Positions 25,074 through 35,432 of a stretch of 64,000 nt of DNA are shown in pieces. The DNA lies in assembly GCA_017451525.1 (NCBI GenBank), contig JAFTOD010000004.1:62001-126000 (forward strand), written 5' to 3'. Numbering within the stretch: the stretch's first letter is position 1; the number at the start of each line of letters is the position of its first letter. The position numbers were made by a program, and so were the translations under genes. The notes under the pieces are model-generated. The model did not search any database. It was not told the origin of the DNA and saw only the letters and a list, made by a program, of their open reading frames with translations. The stretch is from Paludibacteraceae bacterium (GTDB lineage: Bacteria > Bacteroidota > Bacteroidia > Bacteroidales > Paludibacteraceae).

Positions 25074-26999
25074 ATGAAAAGATTATCTGTGTTATTCATT
25101 TTTGCTTTGTTTGCGATGTGGGCAATAGGACAAGAACCCTATCCTAAACGTGAAATGCGTGCTACGTGGCTGACTACGGTAGCAAATATCGACTGGCCTT
25201 TGTCATATACGGTCGGAGAAGAAGCACAGAAGAAAGAATTGAATGCACTTCTGGATGCTTGTGTAAAGTTCAATATGAATACTGTTTTGTTCCATATCCG
25301 TCCAGCGTGTGATGCTCTTTATAAATCTAACTATGAACCATGGTCTAGCTATCTTAATAATGGACGTGGAGTGGACCCTGGTTGGGATCCTCTGCAATAT
25401 TGTATTGATGAATGTCATAAACGCGGATTGACCTGTCACGGATGGATTAATCCTTATCGTTATGGCAAGCGTGGTGGGTATGATTGGACGGGAAATGATG
25501 ATACTACGCAATTAAATTACAAACATACGCATCCAGAGTGGTTGCTGTATTACAAAAACGATATTTATCTTGACCCTGGACAACCTGAAGTGCTACAGCA
25601 GATTAAAACGGTTGTGGGGGATATTATTAATAATTATGATGTTGATGGTATCTTGATGGATGACTACTTCTATCCATATGGAGGTACCACTAATCAAGAT
25701 GCTGCAAGTGTCGCAAAATACAAACCCGATGATATGAACGTCGGTGATTGGCGTCGTCAAAACGTCAATAAGATGATTAAAGCAGTCTATGATACGATTC
25801 AGGCTGTAAAGCCGTGGGTTACTTTTGGAGTGTCGCCCTTTGGCATTTGGACTACTGATAGTAGTGTGGCATCCAAACGTGGCATCACTCTGCCATATAA
25901 TATCACAGGCGGTAATATGTATGCCGAAATTTACTGTGACCCTGTAGCGTGGCTGGAGGAAGGTACTGTTGATTATCTATCTCCGCAATTATACTGGAAG
26001 ATTGGAGGTGGACAAGACTATAAGAAACTTAGCAAATGGTGGGGAGATATCTGCAACCGATTTGGAAAACATTTCTACTCTAGCATGGCGTTGTATAGAT
26101 ACGAGAGTGGGGAATTTAGTGCTACAGAAATCCGCAATCAATTAGTATACAACCGCACCGTGAAAGATGGGGCACCAGGTGCTGTGTTTTACAACACCCG
26201 CGCATGGAGCAATAGTTCAAAGCTGCGCGTAAATCTCACGAAGGAAACAGCAGAATTCTACAAGTTGGCACTGCCTCCTGCTATCAACTGGAAGCCTACT
26301 CAAGAGCGAGTAATGGTCGAGAATCTTGCTATCAACGCAAATACGCTATCATGGACGCATGCGGATAGTGACGTGCATTTTGCTGTTTATGCTATACCGA
26401 ACGATTCAATCAACCTACCACATATCTATTCGCGTGGAGATATGTTAGTAGGTGTCTCTTATACAAATTCGTTTCTTTTGCCTGCTGGAATAACCGCTAC
26501 AAGCCACCAAATTGCTGTTAGTGTGTTGGATAAGTACAACAATGAATATGCCTTACGTATTTTGGGGCAAACTTTAGGTGAGCCAAAGGCAACCTCAGGA
26601 CTATTACCTGCGGATGGATATACGCGAAAACTGCCTTTTACGTTTACGTGGAACGAGGTGCCAGAAGCTGATAGTTACATCATCCAGTTTGCTAAAGATG
26701 AGGCAATGACCCAAATCGTATTCGCACAAGAATTGACAGATACTTCCTTTGAAACAAAACTGCGCAAGAATTTAGAATATCTCCCTTTGGGTGATTACTA
26801 TTGGCGAGTGAAAACGCGTATCCCAAATGCGGGTGATACTTGGAGTGCGATACAAAAGGTAACGATTTCGTTAGAAGATGCTGTAGAAGATATAAATGCT
26901 GAAACTCCGAAAGCAGAAAAATGGATTGAAAATGGACAAGTCTATATCATGCGTCAAGGCACTACCTACGATATGTTGGGTAATACAATAAGCAAATAA
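25074..26999 (+). CDS. GHL10 family glycosyl hydrolase (DUF187, DigH/YngK-like)
   Basis: A 641-residue secreted hydrolase. After a signal peptide (residues 1-19) comes the GHL10 domain (about 25-400), starting KREMRATWLTTVANIDWPLS, with HIRPACDALYKS, GWINPYRYG and GILMDDYFYPYGG (acidic residues likely catalytic) and FGVSPFGIW. A fibronectin-like region (about 500-600) and a short NGQVYIMRQGTTYDMLG tail follow. In E. coli the GHL10 enzyme DigH (YddW) cuts peptidoglycan glycan strands that amidases have stripped of peptides. With an amidase encoded directly downstream, that role is likely here too. Substrate by inference. Confidence 0.85.
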   Translation: MKRLSVLFIFALFAMWAIGQEPYPKREMRATWLTTVANIDWPLSYTVGEEAQKKELNALLDACVKFNMNTVLFHIRPACDALYKSNYEPWSSYLNNGRGVDPGWDPLQYCIDECHKRGLTCHGWINPYRYGKRGGYDWTGNDDTTQLNYKHTHPEWLLYYKNDIYLDPGQPEVLQQIKTVVGDIINNYDVDGILMDDYFYPYGGTTNQDAASVAKYKPDDMNVGDWRRQNVNKMIKAVYDTIQAVKPWVTFGVSPFGIWTTDSSVASKRGITLPYNITGGNMYAEIYCDPVAWLEEGTVDYLSPQLYWKIGGGQDYKKLSKWWGDICNRFGKHFYSSMALYRYESGEFSATEIRNQLVYNRTVKDGAPGAVFYNTRAWSNSSKLRVNLTKETAEFYKLALPPAINWKPTQERVMVENLAINANTLSWTHADSDVHFAVYAIPNDSINLPHIYSRGDMLVGVSYTNSFLLPAGITATSHQIAVSVLDKYNNEYALRILGQTLGEPKATSGLLPADGYTRKLPFTFTWNEVPEADSYIIQFAKDEAMTQIVFAQELTDTSFETKLRKNLEYLPLGDYYWRVKTRIPNAGDTWSAIQKVTISLEDAVEDINAETPKAEKWIENGQVYIMRQGTTYDMLGNTISK

Positions 27000-27028
27000 G
27001 AAACACAAATTATCAAATACTAAATAAT

Positions 27029-30000
27029 ATGCGTAAACTTACTTTATTTCTAAGCGTGCTACTGGCTACTATGCTTGTAGCGCAGCCTACCGTTAGTATC
27101 CAAGATCAAAAGATGTTGGTAACCAATGGAGAACACAATTATGTATTAGCTCCCAACGGAGATGATGCTAGTTATTTCTGGGCAAGTGTTTCACCTGATG
27201 GCAAACACCTTGTTTATGTTACCGCCAAATATGGCACATTCGTGTGCGGCATCAACGGCGAAAACGTCCGCTCTATGGGACGTATGAATGCACCTAAATG
27301 GTTGGATAACAATCATGTGGCAGGTATGCAAGAGTTTTACAAAGATCATGACGAGATTGACTATATTCGTTATATATCTCGCTCTATTGACGGCAAAGTA
27401 ACTCGCGACCTAACGCAAAAAGAGCAAACCAACTTCATCAAGGCTGAAGAGGCGCGTCTTGCTAAGGAAAAACAACGTCAAGCAGCGCGCTTGGCAGCGC
27501 GCAAATATGCTGCTGAAGCACGCACTGATTTGAGTGGCTTGAAGATTTATGTCAATGCAGGACATGGTGGCTACGATGCTAACGACCGTAGTTGTTGGAC
27601 TATCCCAGTTCCTGAGACATGGAGCAATCCTGAGGGATATTGGGAGAGTAAATCCAACCTTGTAAAGGCTTTGGCACTTGAAGAAATGCTCAAGAAAGCA
27701 GGTGCTACTGTCATCATGTCACGTCATACCAACAACTCTGGTATTCGTGACCTCGAATATTATCCAGGGGCTACTGAAGCAGAAAAAGCTGAATTACGTA
27801 ATGGCGATGACCGTGATTTGAGCGCAATTGCAGAAGAGGCAAATGCCAATGATGTGGACCACTTCCTATCTATCCACTCCAATGCATTGAATGGCAGAAC
27901 CAACTATCTGCTCATGCTCTATCGCGGTGAGAATGATAATCCAACAACAGCTCCAAGTGATAAGATGGCAGAGAGCAGTGGTAATATCCAAATTCTTAAC
28001 CCTCTTACCGTTTGGACAAGCCCTAAACCTTTGGTTCGAGGCGATTTGACATTCTACGGCGACGGCTGGGGATTAGGAGTTCTTCGCCCACTTACTGTTC
28101 CGGGATTCCTTAGCGAAGGTAGTTTCCATGACTATGCACCAGAAACACACCGCCTAATGAACGATGATTATTGCAAACTCGAGGCTTTACGTATGTTCCA
28201 ACACTTCCACAAATGGTTCAATGCTCCTCTTCCACAAACAGCTACCATCAGTGGTTGGGTGAAATCAAGCAACCAACTCGTGGACGTTTTAGGTGAACCA
28301 AAATTCGTATATGTCAAGAATAGTGATGATCAATGGTTGCCAATCAATGGTGCAAAAGTAGAGTTATATAAAGGTACTACTAAGATTGCTGAAAAAACAA
28401 CGGATAATTGGTACAATGGAGTGTTTGCATTCTACGATTTGACACCAGGTACATATAAATTAGTTGTTACCAAAGATAAATATGCCACTGTTACCACAGA
28501 GGTTACTGTAAAAGCCGAAGAGATTGCTGGTGTAAAAGTGCGTATGAAGAATCTCCGTTTGCACCTGGAGGATTATCCAGAACAAGTGAATGATGCTGTC
28601 GCATTGGATAAATACGAATTTGAATTAGTAAACGAAGTAAAGACCACACCTAATAACATCACGCGCGCCTTGTACCGCAATGGTAAGTGCTATTTGTTAG
28701 TAGATGGCAAGATTACCGAGTACTCACTCGATTTCGCAACCAGCAATGCATTGCCAATGCCTGCGGGAGTGGAAATTTGTGATATGGGCTTTACCGCGGA
28801 CGATTACCTCGTCGCGAAAGTAAAAGACCAAGGTACTTTCTACACATGGGATGATAACTTGCAAAATCCTACACAACTCTTCAGTGTTAGTGATGTGAAA
28901 GGTAATTCATTTACAGTCAGTGGTGCACGCTGGGAAAGCAAGTATTATCTTGGCGAGGGTACCACCCTTTATACTGTATCATACGATGAAGATGCCAAGA
29001 AGGCAACTGTTGCCTCTTCAACTGCAAGTGAAGACTTAACTAATCAACAACTCACCATCTCGCCTCTCGGTACAGTTTGTGTTGCATCGGGGGTTTCATT
29101 CTTCCGCTATGCAGACCACGCGTATATGGTAGATCCTACCCATAATGCAAATCAATTCCAACTCTTTGATGTTACCAATGGTCTTGAAAATGCAAAAGTG
29201 GCAAGCGATCTCTATCCTGCTACAGTGCCTACCGATGCGCCTAATATCCATACATTGTCTTGGGTGGACGGTTATACAATCCATATTATGACTTTGGCAG
29301 ACGGATATGGCATGCAACACTATCAAACACTCTCTGCTGCGGTAGCTAATATCTATGCAGGCGAGGTGGACTATGATGGCAAGAATTTCATCTTCCGTCT
29401 CAACGAAGACGCTATAGATGTCACTATTGCTATCGAGAAGAACAACGAAATTGTGGATACAAAATCTGTTGGTGCGCTCAAGAAAGGTGCAAATAAAGTA
29501 GCTAACCCATTTGGTAAAACTGCTTTTGATCACTATAGCATTACTGCTACTGCACGCCCTGTAGCTTTCCCTGTGAAGGTGAGCAACGATGATGAGATAT
29601 TCCAATTCTACGCTCCTCGTGGTGTAGCGGTAGATAAAACTCCTGCCAGCCCATACTTTGGTCGCGTTTATGTAACCAACTCAGTGGCTGGACAATGTAC
29701 CGAAGGTACTGCTGATTCATTCCGTAATTCTACAATGGGCGTCTTCGTACTCAGTAGCGACTTCCAAGACATTACTAATCAAGGTGCTAATGCTTGGCAT
29801 GGTAATATCGAGTGGGGTAAGAACGAATCAACCCCTAACTATCAATGGGCATTGTCGCGTCCTGCGGTAGCACCTAATGGCGATTTGTTCGTATGTAGTA
29901 GTTCCTTTACTTCTGCTGGTATCTATATCATGGAGGCTGCTAAGCCTGAAGGCAACTTCATCACGCTCTTTGATGGTAAACGCAGCAAGGCTACTGGTCA

Positions 30001-32164
30001 ATTGAAGACTGGTTCAAAAGTGGTCACCAATCCTGTCATGGGCTGCTATGTGACTGGTTTAGGCAAAGACGAAGTACTCTATACTTACGATCGCGACAAT
30101 TCCATGGGTACTGTTTATAGTAACATTATGCAGTACAATATTGGTGAACTCGACAGCTTGCCATGGAAGCAAGTACCTACTGCTACTATCTATAAAGATT
30201 TGACTAACTCATTCATGGAGAACGGTAGCGGACAATTGGCATATGACCAACATGGTGGTTTCTTTATGAGTCAATATCGTTACAACTCAAGCTATGCAAA
30301 ACCAGGACTACTTCACGTTAATGCAAAAGGCGAAGTGGATTTCAATATCTCCAACAATGGTGTAGATGCTGTACAACAAGGTGGTATGGCTGTAAACGCC
30401 GATGGTTCTTTAGTGGCTCTAGGAACTGAGTATGGTACTGTGAAGATTTGGGAAGTTGAATATGATGCCTCTGGAGCTCCTACCATGACCGAAAAATATG
30501 TAATTAAGTGGGGTGAAGGCGAAGTTGTAACCATGGGTATGGACTTTGACGCTGCTGGTAACCTATACATCGTATCCAATACTAACGAGCGATTAATGGT
30601 GTATGCTTTGCCTAACACCAACAACACATATACAACTCGTGTACCTCTCAACCGTGAGACATACCCACGTGTAACGGGAACTGAAGAAGAGAAACCAGAT
30701 CCTGGAGTAGATACTGGTGTTCGTACTGAAGGATTAAATGCATATACTTCCAATATGTCTTCTGCTGCATTGGAAACAGATAACAAAGTGATTATTACAT
30801 ACACGCTCAATGCACCAGCTGCAGGCTTATCATTGCAAGTATTGGACGAAAATAAGAATGTGATAGCTACTGTTCCTATGAATCTCGCTGAAAACCGAAC
30901 CAAAGGTTCACATCGTGTTGAGGTTAGTTTGAATGGTATAATACCAGGTACCTATAATTGGGCACTGCAGGCCATCAGCTTGCCGTTGCCAGAAGAGGGT
31001 GAAGCATTCTGCGCAATAGATAACTTACCTGATAAGATGATGGCGTCTAAAGGTCTTGCTATTGACAATGATTACAACTCTCCATACTTCGGACAACTCT
31101 ATGTGGCAGAGTCAAGTGGCGACAAAGTACTTGAGAATAAAGCAATTTATATCTACGATGCTACAATGGATATGGTTGAGAAAGTAACTTCCGACAAGTG
31201 GGCTGCTGCTGTTAGTGCTCCATGTCGTGTTACAGTAGGTCCTGACCATCAACTTTATATATGCGAGTGGGCAGACGTATATCCTAATAATGCCTACATC
31301 ATGGATCCTGCTAACCCATCTGAACTTACGCCAATATTCGGTGGTACACCTGCAGAAAATGGTGTTTATACCGCTGCAGATGGTAAGGACATCCATGGTA
31401 GTATCAGCCATATTTGGGTTGAGGGCACAGGTGCAAATCGTGTAATCTACACATTCGATGAGGATATCAATATGGAGGGATTGGTTCACCCTATGGGCTT
31501 GTATCAATACAATATTGGCGAACTCGCTACACCATGGGAACAAGCACCTAGCAAACTAGTATTTGATAATGCAGACTTCCTCCAACAAAACGGAAACAGC
31601 TTCATCCAACCTGACCAATATGGTTGGTGGATTAGCCAAGACCGCTCTACTGATAATGCAGAAATTCCTGCCCTCATTCACATCAACAAAGAGGGCAAAG
31701 TGGACTTCAATTCTGCAGGTACTCTTGGTGGGCGTACACGTGGTGCACTCGGATTTAATAAAGATATGACTATGATGGCTACTGCTATTACAGGTGGTAT
31801 CCTCCTTTGGGATGTGAAATACGATGCTGCAGGTGTACCTTCTTTAGAGTCTGCAGGACGTATTGAAACCAGTTTCGCACAATCATGTTGGAATGTAGTA
31901 TTCGATGTGGCAGGTAATATCTATGCTTCTGGAGCAGGTAGTGTAAGTGCTTGGGCATTGCCTTCTACCGACTATACATGCGCGGTATCTGCACCTGATG
32001 AAGATAAACTAACGATAGTTTCTACAGGTGTTGAAAACGTAGAAGCTAATACTTCTATCATGAGAAGTGGTGTCTACACCGTTACTGGTCAATACCTCGG
32101 TACAGACGATAGCAACCTGCCTCAAGGATTGTATATTATTAACGGAAAGAAAGTTATAAAATGA
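27029..32164 (+). CDS. Giant secreted N-acetylmuramoyl-L-alanine amidase with propeller modules
   Basis: A 1711-residue secreted protein. Order: signal peptide (1-~18), short propeller-like start, Amidase_3 domain from about residue 172 (KIYVNAGHGGYDAND; zinc ligands expected at the His of GHGG, the Glu of YWESKSN and the His of LSIHSNA), a carboxypeptidase-regulatory-like sandwich (~405-505), then repeated blocks: beta-sandwich plus ~370-residue NHL-like propeller, twice (about 780-1207 and 1240-1657), each with YFGR/YFGQ-(V/L)YV. The C-terminus LPQGLYIINGKKVIK looks like a type IX sorting tag. It should cut the MurNAc-L-Ala bond. The stop overlaps the susC start (ATGA). Confidence 0.85.
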   Translation: MRKLTLFLSVLLATMLVAQPTVSIQDQKMLVTNGEHNYVLAPNGDDASYFWASVSPDGKHLVYVTAKYGTFVCGINGENVRSMGRMNAPKWLDNNHVAGMQEFYKDHDEIDYIRYISRSIDGKVTRDLTQKEQTNFIKAEEARLAKEKQRQAARLAARKYAAEARTDLSGLKIYVNAGHGGYDANDRSCWTIPVPETWSNPEGYWESKSNLVKALALEEMLKKAGATVIMSRHTNNSGIRDLEYYPGATEAEKAELRNGDDRDLSAIAEEANANDVDHFLSIHSNALNGRTNYLLMLYRGENDNPTTAPSDKMAESSGNIQILNPLTVWTSPKPLVRGDLTFYGDGWGLGVLRPLTVPGFLSEGSFHDYAPETHRLMNDDYCKLEALRMFQHFHKWFNAPLPQTATISGWVKSSNQLVDVLGEPKFVYVKNSDDQWLPINGAKVELYKGTTKIAEKTTDNWYNGVFAFYDLTPGTYKLVVTKDKYATVTTEVTVKAEEIAGVKVRMKNLRLHLEDYPEQVNDAVALDKYEFELVNEVKTTPNNITRALYRNGKCYLLVDGKITEYSLDFATSNALPMPAGVEICDMGFTADDYLVAKVKDQGTFYTWDDNLQNPTQLFSVSDVKGNSFTVSGARWESKYYLGEGTTLYTVSYDEDAKKATVASSTASEDLTNQQLTISPLGTVCVASGVSFFRYADHAYMVDPTHNANQFQLFDVTNGLENAKVASDLYPATVPTDAPNIHTLSWVDGYTIHIMTLADGYGMQHYQTLSAAVANIYAGEVDYDGKNFIFRLNEDAIDVTIAIEKNNEIVDTKSVGALKKGANKVANPFGKTAFDHYSITATARPVAFPVKVSNDDEIFQFYAPRGVAVDKTPASPYFGRVYVTNSVAGQCTEGTADSFRNSTMGVFVLSSDFQDITNQGANAWHGNIEWGKNESTPNYQWALSRPAVAPNGDLFVCSSSFTSAGIYIMEAAKPEGNFITLFDGKRSKATGQLKTGSKVVTNPVMGCYVTGLGKDEVLYTYDRDNSMGTVYSNIMQYNIGELDSLPWKQVPTATIYKDLTNSFMENGSGQLAYDQHGGFFMSQYRYNSSYAKPGLLHVNAKGEVDFNISNNGVDAVQQGGMAVNADGSLVALGTEYGTVKIWEVEYDASGAPTMTEKYVIKWGEGEVVTMGMDFDAAGNLYIVSNTNERLMVYALPNTNNTYTTRVPLNRETYPRVTGTEEEKPDPGVDTGVRTEGLNAYTSNMSSAALETDNKVIITYTLNAPAAGLSLQVLDENKNVIATVPMNLAENRTKGSHRVEVSLNGIIPGTYNWALQAISLPLPEEGEAFCAIDNLPDKMMASKGLAIDNDYNSPYFGQLYVAESSGDKVLENKAIYIYDATMDMVEKVTSDKWAAAVSAPCRVTVGPDHQLYICEWADVYPNNAYIMDPANPSELTPIFGGTPAENGVYTAADGKDIHGSISHIWVEGTGANRVIYTFDEDINMEGLVHPMGLYQYNIGELATPWEQAPSKLVFDNADFLQQNGNSFIQPDQYGWWISQDRSTDNAEIPALIHINKEGKVDFNSAGTLGGRTRGALGFNKDMTMMATAITGGILLWDVKYDAAGVPSLESAGRIETSFAQSCWNVVFDVAGNIYASGAGSVSAWALPSTDYTCAVSAPDEDKLTIVSTGVENVEANTSIMRSGVYTVTGQYLGTDDSNLPQGLYIINGKKVIK

Positions 32165-35100
32165 AACGATTAGCATTTTTATTCATTGCATTGGCTACTG
32201 TATTAGTAGCCAATGCTGCTGTCGTTACAGGTCAAGTAACGGACGCTCAAGGTGAACCTTTGATAGGTGTGAGTGTAGTTGTAACAGGTACATCTAATGG
32301 TACTATCACTGACTTTGATGGTTTCTATACCATTGATGTGGCACCTAATGCACAATTACAATTCTCCTATATGGGTTATACTACTATCAATGAAATAGTC
32401 AATAATCGTGCTACAATTAACGTGGTCCTCAAAGAGGATACCCGTTTGTTAGACGAAGTGGTTGTTGTCGGTTATGATACGCAACGCAAAGCCAATTTGA
32501 CAGGTGCGGTAGGTTCTATTAGCGTAGAGGACCAACTTGAAGGTCGTCCTATTGCCAATGTCGGTACAGGTATGCAAGGTGCAGTGGCAGGTCTTACTGT
32601 CACCAACTCTTCTGGTCGCTTGGGCGATACACCTAAGTTTCGTATTCGTGGTGCAGTAGGTACATTGCTCGACGAAGATGGTAGCCAACCTCTTATTCTT
32701 GTGGACGGAGTTGAAATCAGCGACATCTCTATGATAAATGCTGATGACATCAAGGATATATCCGTGTTGAAAGACGCTGCTTCTTCTAGTATCTATGGTA
32801 CACGTGCTGCTTTTGGTGTAATTCTTATTACTACCAAATCAGGTAGTGGCGTAGATGCAAAGTTCCGTGTGAATTATTCCAATAACTTCTCATGGGCAAC
32901 TCCTACAGCTTTACCTGAGATCGCTAAATCATATATCGGTGCAGAGATGGCATTAGACGCTCGTAATCGTCGTTCTCCTGGTACAACTATTTTCCAAAAC
33001 GCATGTGGTTTGGTATGGGATGCGGATGATATAGAAGCAATGAAAGAGTGGGATCAAATGTTTAGTGGCGTGGATCTTGGACCTGAAATGGTTGAAGGGC
33101 GTGACTTCGTACTCAAATCAGGTATACCTCACTTCTATCGCAGTTGGAATGCGGCTGATGAATATGTAAAAGACTTTTCTTTTAGCCAACAACACAATAT
33201 GAGTTTCTCTGGTACAGCGGGCAAAACCAATTACTATATGGGACTCAGCTATATGGGACAAGGGGGCGTGGTAAAAGTAAATCCTGATTCATATAATCGT
33301 TTCTCGGTTAACTATTCTACCGATACCGAAATCAAACCTTGGCTCAAAGTACGCAGCAAGGCACTCTATACACGCACCAACCTTGAGACACCATTCAATT
33401 TTGGTACTTCTTCTTATGATGCGTTGTACTATCTCTATCGTTGGCCATCAATCATGCCATATGGTACCTACGAGGGTGTTCCATTCCGTAACTCTGTTAC
33501 CGAAACAGCTGCGGCCAGCATGGATAGTGATGTCAAAGACTATATGCGTTTCTCTGTAGGTGCCACATTCGTGTTGGGTATTCCTGACTTGACATTGGAT
33601 ATCGACTATACCTACAATCTTGATAACCAACACATCACCCAACGTGGTGGTACTGTCGGTGGTTGGGACTTCTGGAGCGGTGGCGGTATGGCATTAGTAG
33701 AAAATTGGGCTGCTTCTTCACGCAACAAAATTGACAAATATCAATACAATCGCAACTACCATGCAGGTAATGCTGTACTCCGATATAAACATACATGGAA
33801 CGATGCACATAGCCTTAATGTCTTCGGTGGTATGAATATAGAGTACAAAGAGGTGGATTATTTCAATGCTGAGATTCGTGACTTATTAGATCAAAGCAAA
33901 CCTGAGATTTCTCTTGCTATCGGAGATAAGTTCATCTATGGTAGCCACACATCTTGGGCTATCATGGGCTTCTTTGCTCGTGCTAATTATGCATACAAAA
34001 ATCGTTACTTGATTGAGTTGAATGGTCGCTTCGATGGCTCTTCCCGTTTCCCAACCGACCAACAATGGGGCTTCTTCCCCTCTGGCTCTCTCGGATGGGT
34101 GGCTAGCGAGGAGAATTTCTGGGAAGTACTCAATCCTTATTGGAGTTTCCTCAAGATTCGTGCTTCTTATGGTTCTATTGGAAACCAAGATATCGGCAAC
34201 AACCGTTTCCGTGCTATTATGGCTTCATATAATAGCGGCTGGATTATCGGTGAGACCAACAAACTATCATTTGGATTGCCTACCGCTTTGGCGGAAGGAT
34301 TTACTTGGGAAACGATTAAGACTATCAACTTGGGTCTTGACACCCGTTTCTTCAACGATGACTTGGGCGTAAGTCTTGATCTTTATCGCCGTATCAATGA
34401 TGGTATGGTGGTAGGTGGAAGCGAAGTACCAAGTACGTTCGGTGCTTCTGCACCTTATGAGAATGCTGCTCAACTCACCACCAATGGTTGGGAGTTGGGT
34501 ATTGATTACCATCATCGTTTCTCCAATGGCTTGCGCTTGAATGTGTCTGCTAACGTAGCAGATGCGCTTACCATCGTTACTAAGCATCCTCGCAAGACTT
34601 CATCTGTCATCGATGGTAGCAACTATGAAGGTAAAATCTATGGCGAGATATGGGGATTTACTACAGATCGCCTATTCCAAGAGAGTGATTTCAATGAAGA
34701 TGGAACATTGGTAGACGGCATTGCTTCACAAGCATATTTCGAAAATAGCAATGGCTATAATTACAAATATGGTCCTGGTGATGTGAAATATGTGGACCTA
34801 GATGGTAATGGTGAGATTACTTGGGGGGATAAGACCGTAGATAATCATGGCGACTGGAGTCGTATTGGTAATGCAACACCACGTTATGAGTACAATTTCA
34901 AGATTGGTGTAGATTGGCACGGAGTAGATCTCAATATATTCTTCCAAGGCGTAGGTTCGCGCCAATATTGGGCTACAGGTACGATGATGATTCCTGGATG
35001 GAACTTCTCTGAAGGTACCTACTATGCTCACCAAACCGACTATTGGACTCCTGAAAATACGGGTGCATACTATCCTCGTTTGACTGAGACCAACCAACCA

Positions 35101-35406
35101 GGACAATATTCTGCTGCTGGCTTCAACTTCCTTTGCCAAACACGCTATCTGTTGGATATGAGTTATCTTCGCCTCAAAAACATTACATTGGGATATAGCT
35201 TACCAGATAAAGTGTTAAAGAAAATGCACTTCGAGAAATTCCGCGTATATTTCAGTGCTGAAAATGTGTGCGAGATAGACCATTTAGGTGATTTGCCAAT
35301 TGATCCTGAAACTGCTACTTCTGCAGGTGATGGCGGTGCAATGGGATTCGGACGTATCTATCCATTCACTCGTCAACTCAGTTGTGGTTTGCAAATTTCT
35401 TTGTAA
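32161..35406 (+). CDS. SusC/RagA family TonB-dependent outer membrane transporter
   Basis: A 1081-residue outer membrane importer. Signal peptide (1-~19), carboxypeptidase-regulatory-like domain (VTGQVTDAQGEPLIGVSVVV, to about residue 95), LLDEVVVVGYDTQRKANLTG before the plug, plug domain to about 220 (IRGAVGTLLDE, ILVDGVEI, VLKDAASSSIYGTRAA), then the 22-strand barrel, ending in LSCGLQISL with a terminal hydrophobic residue. Works with the SusD-like lipoprotein just downstream. Its neighbours (amidase, GHL10, NamZ) suggest import of peptidoglycan fragments. Translation is coupled to the amidase gene by a four-base overlap. Confidence 0.95.
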   Translation: MKRLAFLFIALATVLVANAAVVTGQVTDAQGEPLIGVSVVVTGTSNGTITDFDGFYTIDVAPNAQLQFSYMGYTTINEIVNNRATINVVLKEDTRLLDEVVVVGYDTQRKANLTGAVGSISVEDQLEGRPIANVGTGMQGAVAGLTVTNSSGRLGDTPKFRIRGAVGTLLDEDGSQPLILVDGVEISDISMINADDIKDISVLKDAASSSIYGTRAAFGVILITTKSGSGVDAKFRVNYSNNFSWATPTALPEIAKSYIGAEMALDARNRRSPGTTIFQNACGLVWDADDIEAMKEWDQMFSGVDLGPEMVEGRDFVLKSGIPHFYRSWNAADEYVKDFSFSQQHNMSFSGTAGKTNYYMGLSYMGQGGVVKVNPDSYNRFSVNYSTDTEIKPWLKVRSKALYTRTNLETPFNFGTSSYDALYYLYRWPSIMPYGTYEGVPFRNSVTETAAASMDSDVKDYMRFSVGATFVLGIPDLTLDIDYTYNLDNQHITQRGGTVGGWDFWSGGGMALVENWAASSRNKIDKYQYNRNYHAGNAVLRYKHTWNDAHSLNVFGGMNIEYKEVDYFNAEIRDLLDQSKPEISLAIGDKFIYGSHTSWAIMGFFARANYAYKNRYLIELNGRFDGSSRFPTDQQWGFFPSGSLGWVASEENFWEVLNPYWSFLKIRASYGSIGNQDIGNNRFRAIMASYNSGWIIGETNKLSFGLPTALAEGFTWETIKTINLGLDTRFFNDDLGVSLDLYRRINDGMVVGGSEVPSTFGASAPYENAAQLTTNGWELGIDYHHRFSNGLRLNVSANVADALTIVTKHPRKTSSVIDGSNYEGKIYGEIWGFTTDRLFQESDFNEDGTLVDGIASQAYFENSNGYNYKYGPGDVKYVDLDGNGEITWGDKTVDNHGDWSRIGNATPRYEYNFKIGVDWHGVDLNIFFQGVGSRQYWATGTMMIPGWNFSEGTYYAHQTDYWTPENTGAYYPRLTETNQPGQYSAAGFNFLCQTRYLLDMSYLRLKNITLGYSLPDKVLKKMHFEKFRVYFSAENVCEIDHLGDLPIDPETATSAGDGGAMGFGRIYPFTRQLSCGLQISL

Positions 35407-35432
35407 CATTGAAACTTTGAAACTTTCATAAT

